From the IMG/VR virus record IMGVR_UViG_3300030101_002380, positions 1 through 64,000 of that record: DNA of 64,000 nt; one strand, written 5' to 3'. The stretch comes from a virus. How positions within the stretch are numbered: position 1 is the stretch's first letter; each line of letters starts with the position of its first letter. The notes under the pieces are model-generated. The model had not been told where the DNA came from and made no database searches. It saw only the letters and a program-made list of their open reading frames with translations. The translations under genes and the position numbers were made by a program. Shown here in pieces: positions 38,420-44,600 of the stretch.

Positions 38420-38768
38420 CTAAAATTTTATATTCTAAAAACAATGGACCATCAATCTGTATATTCATATCTGGATTAATAGTTATTGTTTTTTTGTTAT
38501 TACCATTCTTAATAATCAGACCTTTCTTTTCTGCTTTTGTAATAGCATTTCTACAAGACTGTGCACTCTTAAATACACCTCCTTCTGAAACCATATTACA
38601 AAACTTAGTCATTTCAATATTACCTGACATAGCTAATAAATGTAAACAATTTAGATCTGATAAACTTATCTGTATATCATTAAAAAAGCAATGGGTAAGT
38701 ATTTGAAACTTTATAGCCTCATCAATACTTACCTTTGCCTTTTTATCTACTTTGTTAACTAGAGCCAT
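38397..38768 (-). CDS. Winged-helix-like regulator candidate, crAss-like
   Basis: The 123-residue protein (MALVNKVDKKAKVSIDEAIKFQILTHCFF) has a central part resembling a winged helix: LSDLNCLHLLAMSGNIEMTKFCNMVSEGGVFKSAQSCRNAITKAEKKGLIIKNGNNKKTITINP, with a predicted recognition helix at SAQSCRNAITKAEKKGLI and a basic wing. I recall near-identical words in crAss-like proteins of unknown role. It overlaps the cell-wall enzyme upstream by 10 bases and the HU/IHF-like gene downstream. It may regulate late genes; the DNA target is not visible. Confidence 0.5.
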   Translation of the reverse strand: MALVNKVDKKAKVSIDEAIKFQILTHCFFNDIQISLSDLNCLHLLAMSGNIEMTKFCNMVSEGGVFKSAQSCRNAITKAEKKGLIIKNGNNKKTITINPDMNIQIDGPLFLEYKILGVESKEL

Positions 38769-39388
38769 GTTGTTGGAATATCTTTACTCTCAATGAGTGT
38801 ATATGTAAAGCTATTACTCCAAGTATCTCTAGCCTTTCTCATAATCTTCATAAACTTAGTCCAATCATCATTACTAGCAATCACTTGACAACCTGCAGAC
38901 CACTTATCTACTTGTGTAGACTTTTTTCCTGCATACTTAGTAGCTCTATGTATATTAATACCATATAAACCTGTATCTGTTTTTTCAGTATTTAAATTAT
39001 ATACATCATCTCTATTATTATCTCTATATACTGTCACTGGTCTACACTGACCTAAAGCTTCATATCTACCTTGATGCTTTCTAATCTTATGAGAACCTCT
39101 ATATTGCCCTTCTTTAAGAATTGCAACTCCTTTTTCTGGTATCATACAATTTTCTACCCAGTGTGTGCCAGGATCTGTTGTACAATCAAATTCATGGTAA
39201 TTCCATTCTCCACCTATTTTATAACATACTGTTATAAGATCATCAAATTTATTTGTAACTTGATTCTTAGTTAAAGAATTTCTTATACCAACTATATTGA
39301 CATTATAGTCACCATTTTCAAAAAATTTATACCCTTTGTGCTCTAACGCACGTCTTATATGATCTACACTATACACCATTGGATTCAC
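38759..39388 (-). CDS. Cell-wall enzyme with L,D-transpeptidase-like active site (endolysin candidate)
   Basis: The 209-residue protein has the words TDPGTHWVEN, KGVAILKEGQYRGSHKIRKHQGRYEALGQ, PVTVYRDNNRD and, at about 142-167, GLYGINIHRATKYAGKKSTQVDKWSAGCQVIAS. The His...Ser-Ala-Gly-Cys arrangement is that of YkuD-type active sites, and this exact protein type is widespread in phages as a lysis-related gene. It has no signal peptide, so release would need a holin, for which 40,439-40,654 is a candidate. It overlaps the regulator gene downstream by 10 bases and the gene upstream by 20. Hydrolytic rather than crosslinking action is inferred. Confidence 0.65.
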   Translation of the reverse strand: MNPMVYSVDHIRRALEHKGYKFFENGDYNVNIVGIRNSLTKNQVTNKFDDLITVCYKIGGEWNYHEFDCTTDPGTHWVENCMIPEKGVAILKEGQYRGSHKIRKHQGRYEALGQCRPVTVYRDNNRDDVYNLNTEKTDTGLYGINIHRATKYAGKKSTQVDKWSAGCQVIASNDDWTKFMKIMRKARDTWSNSFTYTLIESKDIPTTWL

Positions 39389-39698
39389 GTTTTAAAGTTC
39401 TTTTAATCTGTCTAGCTGCTTCTCTTGCTTCATTCTCTTCATTAAAGTCTTTTTCTATTTGACTTTCTTCACCTTCAGTTGGTGGTTCTGCCATTGTCTG
39501 TGCAATGAACATTTGTGCTTGTAATCTTTCTGCACGTGTCTTCTCAATATCTCTAAGTAATTCTTCATACTTTAATTGAGTTTCTAAATGAGGGATGTTT
39601 GATTTGTAAAAATCAGTCACTTCCCTTCTCTTTGCATCCATTTCTTTTTTAGATGCTGTGTTAGGATCAATGTCCTTTACTTTTGTTTTTGTTGCCAT
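39369..39698 (-). CDS. Charged coiled-coil protein, unknown function
   Basis: About 109 residues from ATG at 39,698 (MATKTKVKDIDPNTASKKEMDAKRREV); an in-frame ATG at 39,728 would add MPLLIKIKIA, which looks like untranslated leader. The body is a charged helix (HLETQLKYEELLRDIEKTRAERLQAQMFIAQTM), then an acidic hinge (EPPTEGEESQIEKDFNEENEAREAARQIKRTLKRES). It resembles small coiled-coil proteins near head genes in other phages, but no family is recognised. It overlaps the endolysin candidate by 20 bases. Confidence 0.55.
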   Translation of the reverse strand: MATKTKVKDIDPNTASKKEMDAKRREVTDFYKSNIPHLETQLKYEELLRDIEKTRAERLQAQMFIAQTMAEPPTEGEESQIEKDFNEENEAREAARQIKRTLKRESNGV

Positions 39699-39771
39699 AG
39701 CAATTTTGATTTTAATTAATAATGGCAAATATATATAAAAAGTTTAAATAAAAAAAGTTTAAAGCATTTTT

Positions 39772-40431
39772 TTAATGATATCCATTTAACATCTCTAATA
39801 ATTCATTTATAGCTTGATGTCTATGTGAATCCTTTAATGTAGTTTTAAAAACATATTTTGATGGTATAAGTTTTGACATATCATGAAAAGCTGAGTGTTG
39901 TTTATCTTTTAAATCTATTTGATATGAATCACCACAAAAAATCATCTTTGATTCTTTACCTAATCTTCCAATACACATTGCTAGCTGTGATTTTGTTAAA
40001 TTTTGGTATTCATCTACAATTACTACTGAGTCATCAAAAGTACGTCCTCTAAAGTGTGCAAGAGATACTAATTCTATTTTTTCTTCTTTTTCAAGCTTCT
40101 GTAGTATTAAAGGTTTGTTATATACCTTACGCATGTTAGATCTGATAGGTACCAACCAAGGCTCCATCTTTTCATGCTCTGATCCTGGTAGAAAACCATT
40201 ATCTTCTGTAGATACTGTTGGTCTTGTTATTATAATTTTATTTACTTGTCTTTTAAATAAAAGATCCAGTGCTATCTGCACAGCAAGTAATGTCTTACCA
40301 CTTCCAGCATTTCCTACTACAAAGTTATAAGGATGTTTTAAAATTTCTGTTTTAGCCTTCTTTTGTTCTGGTGAAAGGCTTAATGAAAACCTAATACTCC
40401 CCTTTGGAGGAGTCTTTTCTTTATTTGCCAT
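39772..40431 (-). CDS. phoH: PhoH-like ATPase
   Basis: This is about 219 residues from ATG at 40,431 (MANKEKTPPKGSIRFSLSL); an upstream ATG at 40,461 overlaps the holin candidate. The P-loop is GNAGSGKT (about residues 38-45), Walker B is VVIVDEYQNL (about 134-143), and SLAHFRGRTFDDS and FCGDSYQIDL are further PhoH words. PhoH-like proteins are P-loop ATPases related to helicases and are very common in phages, where the role is not settled; RNA metabolism or phosphate stress have been suggested. It lies eight bases after the holin candidate. Confidence 0.85.
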   Translation of the reverse strand: MANKEKTPPKGSIRFSLSLSPEQKKAKTEILKHPYNFVVGNAGSGKTLLAVQIALDLLFKRQVNKIIITRPTVSTEDNGFLPGSEHEKMEPWLVPIRSNMRKVYNKPLILQKLEKEEKIELVSLAHFRGRTFDDSVVIVDEYQNLTKSQLAMCIGRLGKESKMIFCGDSYQIDLKDKQHSAFHDMSKLIPSKYVFKTTLKDSHRHQAINELLEMLNGYH

Positions 40432-40438
40432 AGATGAT

Positions 40439-40654
40439 TTATTTACCTTTAATTTTCTCAAATGAGCTTATACCAAAGCTCCCAAGAGTAACAATAACAA
40501 ATGAGTTGTATATAACTTCATTTATTACAAGCTCCATTCCACACCATCCGGTAATAAGATCACATATAGCAAATACTACCATTAGTACAAATGAAGCAAA
40601 GCCTACTATAGCTTTTTCATTGATGTCATTTTCATCTTTAAATAATTTCCACAT
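40439..40654 (-). CDS. Small two-span membrane protein, holin candidate
   Basis: This is 71 residues from ATG at 40,654 (MWKLFKDENDINEKAIVGF), chosen because it starts one base after the upstream stop; the longer frame from 40,717 would lie inside that gene. Two hydrophobic segments are visible (IVGFASFVLMVVFAICDLITGW and VIYNSFVIVTLGSFGI), with a short polar turn and a charged C-terminus (SSFEKIKGK). Size and topology fit class II holins, which open the inner membrane at lysis, and an endolysin candidate lies 1 kb downstream. It could instead be another small membrane protein. Confidence 0.55.
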   Translation of the reverse strand: MWKLFKDENDINEKAIVGFASFVLMVVFAICDLITGWCGMELVINEVIYNSFVIVTLGSFGISSFEKIKGK

Positions 40655-40655
40655 A

Positions 40656-40919
40656 TTAACATTTCCATTTTTTTCTTGCAAGACACGCTCTTTTCTTAGG
40701 AGTCTTTCTGCAGTCAATATTAAACTTCTTAATTTGACCTAAATTTCTAGCACAAAAGGATCTTTTACGTGGTCCTCCTCCAGGCTGTGGTGCCTTAAGT
40801 TTAGAACCAGTCTTTCTATTAATCATCCTACGCCCTTTAGCAGTAAGACCACCTGACTTGCTTTTACAACCATTCTTGATTGAACAGCCTTTCATTCCTC
40901 CTTTTTTCTTGCTAGCCAT
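40656..40919 (-). CDS. Lys-rich, Cys-bearing small basic protein (SKLKAPQPGGGPRKRSFCAR type)
   Basis: The 87-residue protein is strongly basic. The middle word GLTAKGRRMINRKTGSKLKAP, followed by QPGGGPRKRSFCAR, is one I recognise from a small protein family common in phages (DUF6321-like, from memory). Seven cysteines, including a CARK..KWKC end, may coordinate metal. It is one of four consecutive tiny basic proteins that abut or overlap one another. The likely role is nucleic-acid binding; whether it is packaged with DNA is unknown. Confidence 0.65.
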   Translation of the reverse strand: MASKKKGGMKGCSIKNGCKSKSGGLTAKGRRMINRKTGSKLKAPQPGGGPRKRSFCARNLGQIKKFNIDCRKTPKKRACLARKKWKC

Positions 40920-41176
40920 TACTTTCCAACTTTTTTCTGTGCCATCTTATGTGATGCGCTAAATGATGCACCATTTTTCATTGCATCAACCATCATTTGC
41001 ATATGCTTTTTACTGTGATGTACTGAGTGTTTTTTAAGTGTTTTTTGTTGTCTCATTGTTAATGCACATACATCAACACCTTTAACTTTTCCTATACACT
41101 TTTCTCCTCCCTTTTGCATTTTCTTTTTAGGTGGTCTACCTACTGTAGATCCATATGTCCCTTTACCTTGTGGCAT
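40919..41176 (-). CDS. Small basic protein (MPQGKGTYGSTVGRPPKKK type)
   Basis: The 85-residue protein is Lys/His/Met-rich. The opening GKGTYGSTVGRPPKK is a word I recall from tiny proteins of aquatic phages and algal viruses. Two cysteines (KCIGKVKGVDVCAL) and a helical basic tail (TMRQQKTLKKHSVHHSKKHMQMMVDAMKNG) follow. It shares one base with the next gene. GRPPKK resembles a minor-groove AT-hook core, which would suit an AT-rich genome; that is inference. Confidence 0.6.
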   Translation of the reverse strand: MPQGKGTYGSTVGRPPKKKMQKGGEKCIGKVKGVDVCALTMRQQKTLKKHSVHHSKKHMQMMVDAMKNGASFSASHKMAQKKVGK

Positions 41177-41201
41177 AATTTTAAATTTTAATTTGTTAAT
41201 A

Positions 41202-41414
41202 TTATTTTTTCTTTTTTTTCCAACTAATTCTTTTTGGTCCTGTTTTTTTTCTAGATGCAGAATTACATTGTGCTTTAGTTGGTCTACAAGCAGGATACGG
41301 TCTCTTAGATCCGCCTTTTGCTGACTTTCTTCCGCAAGGCTTTCCAGTCTTACAATCTATCCAACCTTTACCTTTGTTTCTACTAAACCATTTATGTAAA
41401 CCTTCTTTGGCCAT
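41202..41414 (-). CDS. Small basic Cys protein (GLHKWFSRNKGKGWIDC type)
   Basis: The 70-residue protein opens MAKEGLHKWFSRNKGKGWIDCKTGKPCGR and has a CRPTKAQC pair and a Lys-rich end (KRISWKKKKK). I recall closely similar short proteins in marine phages and in large algal viruses, all without known function. Its ATG overlaps the stop of the next upstream tiny gene (TAATG). The regular Cys spacing could support one zinc site. It belongs to the basic-protein cassette at 40,656-41,581. Confidence 0.6.
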   Translation of the reverse strand: MAKEGLHKWFSRNKGKGWIDCKTGKPCGRKSAKGGSKRPYPACRPTKAQCNSASRKKTGPKRISWKKKKK

Positions 41415-41581
41415 TATTTCTTTTTCTTTTTAGACTTGTTACCCCAATTAGCAGCCCCCACCTTTCTGCATCTTACAAGTGCCCCTGATGCATAAGCTGA
41501 TGGCCATACGCTATATCTTGATCTTACTTTATTGTAACATGCGTCTCTTTTAGCTTTTTTCTTTTTTTTCTTCTTTGCCAT
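41414..41581 (-). CDS. Tiny Lys-rich protein (YSVWPSAYASGALVRCRKVGA type)
   Basis: The frame of 55 residues runs from ATG at 41,581 to TAA at 41,414-41,416. It begins with a seven-lysine run and ends with five lysines. The core DACYNKVRSRYSVWPS and AYASGALVRCRKVGAANWG is a distinct word found, as I recall, in small proteins of aquatic phages and giant algal viruses. Three cysteine-type positions are reduced to two here. Its stop overlaps the next ATG. The gene is only four bases from the thermonuclease-like gene. Unknown function, likely nucleic-acid contact. Confidence 0.65.
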   Translation of the reverse strand: MAKKKKKKKAKRDACYNKVRSRYSVWPSAYASGALVRCRKVGAANWGNKSKKKKK

Positions 41582-41584
41582 AAT

Positions 41585-41947
41585 TTATCTTTTACCGCCA
41601 TAGTATTCTACTGCATGGCCCATTTCTATTAGTCTTTCATTCAAGCAGCACTCTTGATCTTCTATACTTACGTGCAATCTACCAAGCACACGTCCGTATT
41701 TACCCACCTTCTCACTCTCAACAACAAAGTAATCTTCATCATTGTCTTTTGTCAACAGATCAACTAGTGCCTGCTTTGCTGCCAGTCCACGTTTCTTTTC
41801 TTCTAGATCACGAGTTCTTGACTCAGGAGTATTTATTCCGGCTAGGCGGATTCTCTTATGAACTGTTATATCAAACCCCAAGTCAATGATAGCATCTACT
41901 GTGTCACCATCAACTACTCTGTCTAACTTTGCTTTGTATACGTACAT
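41585..41947 (-). CDS. Staphylococcal-nuclease-like (thermonuclease) protein
   Basis: The 120-residue protein shows the SNase core: VVDGDTVDAIIDLGF (residues 11-25), RIRLAGINTPES (about 32-43), a helix with Lys/Ala (KKRGLAAKQALVDLL), and KYGRVLGRLHV (about 82-92) with the catalytic-type Arg. SNases cut DNA and RNA using calcium. There is no signal peptide, so it acts in the cytoplasm or particle. Its start overlaps the upstream gene by 38 bases. It may degrade host nucleic acid or process phage DNA. Confidence 0.85.
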   Translation of the reverse strand: MYVYKAKLDRVVDGDTVDAIIDLGFDITVHKRIRLAGINTPESRTRDLEEKKRGLAAKQALVDLLTKDNDEDYFVVESEKVGKYGRVLGRLHVSIEDQECCLNERLIEMGHAVEYYGGKR

Positions 41948-42257
41948 TTATTATATCTCTAATTTCAGCGCATTTCTCATACTCTTCAGTATCTACGAAA
42001 TATGCCATCATATTTTCTAACGTATCCATGGTTGGCTCCTCACCAGGCTCATGGGCACATATTGCAGACATTGCGTTTGGGTCCTCAGACTTCTTATCTA
42101 GCAAACTCTCCAATGTATGAGTACCAGTTATAATCTTAAATGAGTTCCTAAACGCTGCGTCTATTATTAATTCCTCTACATGCATCCTTTGTGAGAGAGT
42201 TAATCCATCCATGCCATCCATTCCTTCCATGTCATCAAATGAGTCAAAGTTGTCCAT
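41910..42257 (-). CDS. Small acidic protein with UvrB/UvrC-type motif
   Basis: The 115-residue protein begins MDNFDSFDDMEGMDGMDGLTLSQRMHVEELIIDAAF. Its C-terminal part YFVDTEEYEKCAEIRDIINVRI (about 85-106) resembles the UVR motif, a helical hairpin used for contacts between excision-repair proteins. It is the first gene of the leftward late arm, 56 bases from a promoter-like word. It overlaps the nuclease gene by 38 bases. A role as a small adaptor is inferred; no enzyme activity is evident. Confidence 0.55.
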   Translation of the reverse strand: MDNFDSFDDMEGMDGMDGLTLSQRMHVEELIIDAAFRNSFKIITGTHTLESLLDKKSEDPNAMSAICAHEPGEEPTMDTLENMMAYFVDTEEYEKCAEIRDIINVRIQSKVRQSS

Positions 42258-42312
42258 CTATTTTATTTTTTAAGTGTTTAACAAACCTTTCTATAAAGGA
42301 TCTATGTATACT

Positions 42313-42321
42313 ATAATATAC
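42313..42321 (-). promoter_or_regulatory. Candidate late promoter word GTATATTAT (site 6)
   Basis: The minus strand reads TTTTTAGTATATTATAGTATACATAG, 56 bases upstream of the first leftward gene (start 42,257). This copy stands at the divergence point of the two arms and would drive the longest leftward transcript. Confidence 0.5.
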
Positions 42322-42387
42322 TAAAAATTTTTGGCCTATGGAAATTTTGTGTGTTTTAAGTTGTGAAAGGGTTTATACAATCAGCTC

Positions 42388-42435
42388 CCCGTCTTATCCA
42401 CGGGCAACACCCACCCCCTATATCAAAGTGTGGGT
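42388..42435. promoter_or_regulatory. Divergent control region with DnaA-box-like hairpin
   Basis: Between the two diverging arms lie two GC-rich inverted repeats. The first is CCCGT, loop CTTATCC, ACGGG (42,388-42,404), and the sequence TTATCCACG at 42,394-42,402 differs from the DnaA box TTATCCACA by one base. The second is ACCCAC, 15-base loop, GTGGGT (42,409-42,435), ending 18 bases before the first rightward ATG. Both could be operators, a leader hairpin pair or part of an origin. The phage encodes a DnaA domain IV-like protein (50,207). Confidence 0.4.
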
Positions 42436-42453
42436 ATACTAAAACCAAAAAAT

Positions 42454-42747
42454 ATGACAAAGTCAATTTTTTTCCACAAGATAGTAAATAATACTATCAT
42501 AGTAAAAACTGCCGTGCTAGGAACTAAAAAGTCCACTATCAACGGTGTCACTGTCTATGACAGAGAGCAAGGCTCCGTGACCTACGGTCTACTATGCCTT
42601 ATAGATGAATCAGGCAATTCCCTTGATCCATCTACTCTTGGTCTCAAGAAGAACCAAGAGATTAAAGGCTTCCAGTTGTCATCTAATCCGGTCCTTGACC
42701 AGGAAACAGATGAACCAACTGGTATGTACTGGGCAGAATCTATCTAA
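42454..42747 (+). CDS. First rightward gene, small protein of unknown function
   Basis: This is 97 residues from ATG at 42,454 (MTKSIFFHKIVNNTIIVKTAVLG); a GTG at 42,430 in frame lies inside a hairpin and is less likely. The protein looks beta-rich (GVTVYDREQGSVTYGLLCLIDESGNS) and ends ETDEPTGMYWAESI. I recognise no family. It is the leading gene of the early arm, directly after the divergent control region and directly before the 830-base noncoding region. Its codons for DESGN are part of a 15-base word that recurs at 43,062. Such a first gene is often an immediate-early protein. Confidence 0.6.
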   Translation: MTKSIFFHKIVNNTIIVKTAVLGTKKSTINGVTVYDREQGSVTYGLLCLIDESGNSLDPSTLGLKKNQEIKGFQLSSNPVLDQETDEPTGMYWAESI

Positions 42748-43061
42748 GATTCTGTTCTGTACTTGCTGTAACTCTGCATAGCTACGTTACATTAACACTA
42801 CTATGCACAGTTACACTAACACTTAATGCAATTGAGTGTATAAAAAATTAATTGTGTGCATTAAATTGTGTGTGTGAGGCCTTATTACCCACATATTACC
42901 ACTTTAATCCACAATACAAACTGTTAATCACAGTAATATATAATATAGCTATAAATGCAGCTTACAGGGGTACAGCTGTGAGTATACAAACCAAAGGGTA
43001 TTTACATTAGGAATAATGTTTAAACGTGTTAAGTCCCTAGAACTCTTTAAATGCACACGCT

Positions 43062-43076
43062 GATGAATCAGGCAAT
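43062..43076 (+). repeat. 15-base word shared with the preceding gene
   Basis: GATGAATCAGGCAAT occurs here and at 42,604-42,618 inside the 97-residue gene. After it both copies continue with CCC, with one extra T in the gene copy. Same orientation. A 15-base match within 0.5 kb is unlikely by chance. Confidence 0.7.
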
Positions 43077-43480
43077 CCCAGAGTACTTGTTAGGTATACC
43101 ATTTGTTATTGTGTCTCTTCTCTCTCTATAGGATAAGAGACATAGTAACCGCAAGCTTATAAAATAATTTAACAGAGTAAACTGTTTAAAACAAAAATGA
43201 GTATTCATACGGAGTTCATACTAAGAGTGTAATCAGACTGCAGATAACTGTTACATGCTCACCTACGTATTGTTTCTATGGAGAATACTCATCATAATAT
43301 AAAGAGAGTTGGTTAGTATACATAACCACCATCCTGATACAAGTAAGGCAGTGAAATACAGAAATAAGACTAGGATCTGTACTCTCTTTTATATTCTAAT
43401 AAGGTACAGGTATTTGCTTGATGATGTAAATAGTTCCTGCTAAGTTGATGTTATCCAGCCTTATTTATAATGTATTTCGT

Positions 43481-43539
43481 TAGAAGTAGGAAGGGTGTTC
43501 TTTTTTGTTATATGTTTGTAACATTCCTTTCTACTTCTA
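43481..43539 (+). other. 19-bp bulged stem-loop directly before a gene
   Basis: The arms 43,481-43,499 and 43,520-43,539 pair over 19 bp with one bulged T and two G-U pairs, around a 20-base U-rich loop. The next gene starts 38 bases further. It is the strongest inverted repeat in the window. It may be a processing site, a leader attenuator or an origin hairpin. Confidence 0.6.
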
Positions 43540-43577
43540 CAACAACTCAAACTTAATTATTAATCAAAACTAAAACT

Positions 43578-43847
43578 ATGAATAGATTAAAAAAACTTAT
43601 CCTACCTGTAAAGATATTTGCAGCTTGGGTATTAGCAAATATACTAACAATATTATCTTGGATTACATTATATCCACTATTAGAGTGGGCAAATATAATT
43701 AACCATCCTTCTCAACATCCATATTGGTTAATACCAGTATTAGTGATATATCTTATTGCATCACTAGACTGGTTGTTTAATTTTAAACATATGTATAACC
43801 AATGGGTACAGCATAGATTATGGACTAGAAAACATCGTGGAAAATGA
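43578..43847 (+). CDS. Small two-span membrane protein
   Basis: The 89-residue protein has two hydrophobic segments (KIFAAWVLANILTILSWITLY, about 13-33, and YWLIPVLVIYLIASLDWLFNF, about 49-69) with a positively charged start and a basic tail (HRLWTRKHRGK). It probably sits in the inner membrane with both ends in the cytoplasm. It follows the structured noncoding region and overlaps the next gene in an ATGA junction. Early membrane proteins of this size often mediate superinfection exclusion or host takeover, but no family is recognised. Confidence 0.6.
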   Translation: MNRLKKLILPVKIFAAWVLANILTILSWITLYPLLEWANIINHPSQHPYWLIPVLVIYLIASLDWLFNFKHMYNQWVQHRLWTRKHRGK

Positions 43848-44392
43848 TTGAGTTAGTTAGAAAGCTATGGGAAAGGATCACAGGACGTGGTCCTTCTCAT
43901 AGTCACATAGATAATAATGATCATTTTATTGAAAATCAAAAGATCTTTGCTATTGAACGTGGTAAACAGAATTTGATATCAAGAAGATTAGATATTGTAC
44001 AAGACACAATAATATATAATTGTGTTTATTTTAGTGGAGCTTGTGTACACACTTACTATCCTAAAGATAATAAAACTAATACAAGGTTTACTATAGGAGA
44101 CTGGGACTTGCCAAAGTATTATAAGAATAACTTAGGTAATAATATCATTAAGGTATTACCTTTTAAATATGAAGATTATAACTTTAATGTAACCGCATCC
44201 CAAGACTATATTAGCATAGAGTTTTATAAACTAAATGATGGTATACATTTTATAAATAGTTATGATCACCTGAATATATTGCGTGATCATTCAGAGATAA
44301 AGAGAAAGATTAAGAAGTTTGTTAAAGATAATAAACATCTTAACTATGAGTGCAAAGATAATATTATACAACTGGATATTTCTCACATATGA
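43844..44392 (+). CDS. Early protein of unknown function
   Basis: The 182-residue protein begins MIELVRKLWERITGRGPSHSHIDNNDHFIENQKIFAIERGKQNLISRRLDIVQDT and is otherwise rich in Asn, Tyr, Ile and Lys, with no recognisable motif. Its ATG overlaps the stop of the membrane-protein gene, so the two are translated together and may function together. It lies in the early arm between the structured region and the tRNA. No enzymatic residues stand out; an effector role against the host is possible but unsupported. Confidence 0.55.
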   Translation: MIELVRKLWERITGRGPSHSHIDNNDHFIENQKIFAIERGKQNLISRRLDIVQDTIIYNCVYFSGACVHTYYPKDNKTNTRFTIGDWDLPKYYKNNLGNNIIKVLPFKYEDYNFNVTASQDYISIEFYKLNDGIHFINSYDHLNILRDHSEIKRKIKKFVKDNKHLNYECKDNIIQLDISHI

Positions 44393-44460
44393 GAAACATA
44401 ACAGTACCAGTATATAATTATAGATATTTAATAGTCAGTTATGGTTATTAAGTTTGAGAG

Positions 44461-44493
44461 ATAGTAAGGGTAGTGTAGTGCTACCCTTATTAT
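44461..44493 (+). terminator. 13-bp hairpin before the tRNA, terminator or processing signal
   Basis: Arms 44,461-44,473 and 44,481-44,493 pair over 13 bp with one G-U, around a 7-base loop. The following bases are not a T run, so it may be a processing or stabilising hairpin rather than an efficient terminator. It lies six bases before the tRNA. Confidence 0.45.
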
Positions 44494-44499
44494 CATACT

Positions 44500-44573
44500 G
44501 CACCCATAGCTCAATTGGATAGAGCAACAGCCTTCTAAGCTGTAGGTTGTAGGTTCAAGTCCTACTGGGTGTA
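44500..44573 (+). tRNA. tRNA-Arg, anticodon UCU
   Basis: All four arms fold: acceptor 44,500-44,506 with 44,566-44,572 (first pair G-U), D arm GCTC/GAGC, anticodon stem ACAGC/GCTGT with loop CTTCTAA and anticodon TCT at 44,534-44,536, and T arm GTAGG/CCTAC with loop TTCAAGT. No CCA is encoded after the discriminator A, so the host must add it. The UCU anticodon reads AGA and AGG, and AGA is very common in these phage genes. It is the only tRNA found in the window. Confidence 0.93.
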
Positions 44574-44600
44574 CTAATTATTAATTAAAAAACATTTATT

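Larger units (their letters stand above)
42748..43577 (+). ncRNA. 830-base noncoding region with a dense series of stem-loops
   Basis: No frame longer than a few dozen codons is convincing here. Inverted repeats in order are: 42,768-42,781/42,801-42,814 (13 of 14 paired); 42,823-42,830/42,857-42,864 (8 perfect); 42,920-42,924/42,930-42,934 (5); 42,928-42,933/42,976-42,981 (6); 43,025-43,029/43,055-43,059 (5); 43,060-43,071 (5, two-base centre); 43,112-43,119/43,135-43,142 (8); 43,197-43,206/43,283-43,292 (10 perfect); 43,297-43,309/43,381-43,394 (13 with one bulge) around an inner 5-bp hairpin at 43,311-43,327; and 43,481-43,499/43,520-43,539 (19 with one bulge). This is probably a structured RNA, an origin, or both. 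No known RNA family is recognised. Confidence 0.55.

Noticed and set aside
43060-43080. CTGATGA, resembling the hammerhead ribozyme core
   Set aside because: The matching GAAA element and stems II/III are missing; it is better explained by the small palindrome CTGATGAATCAG.
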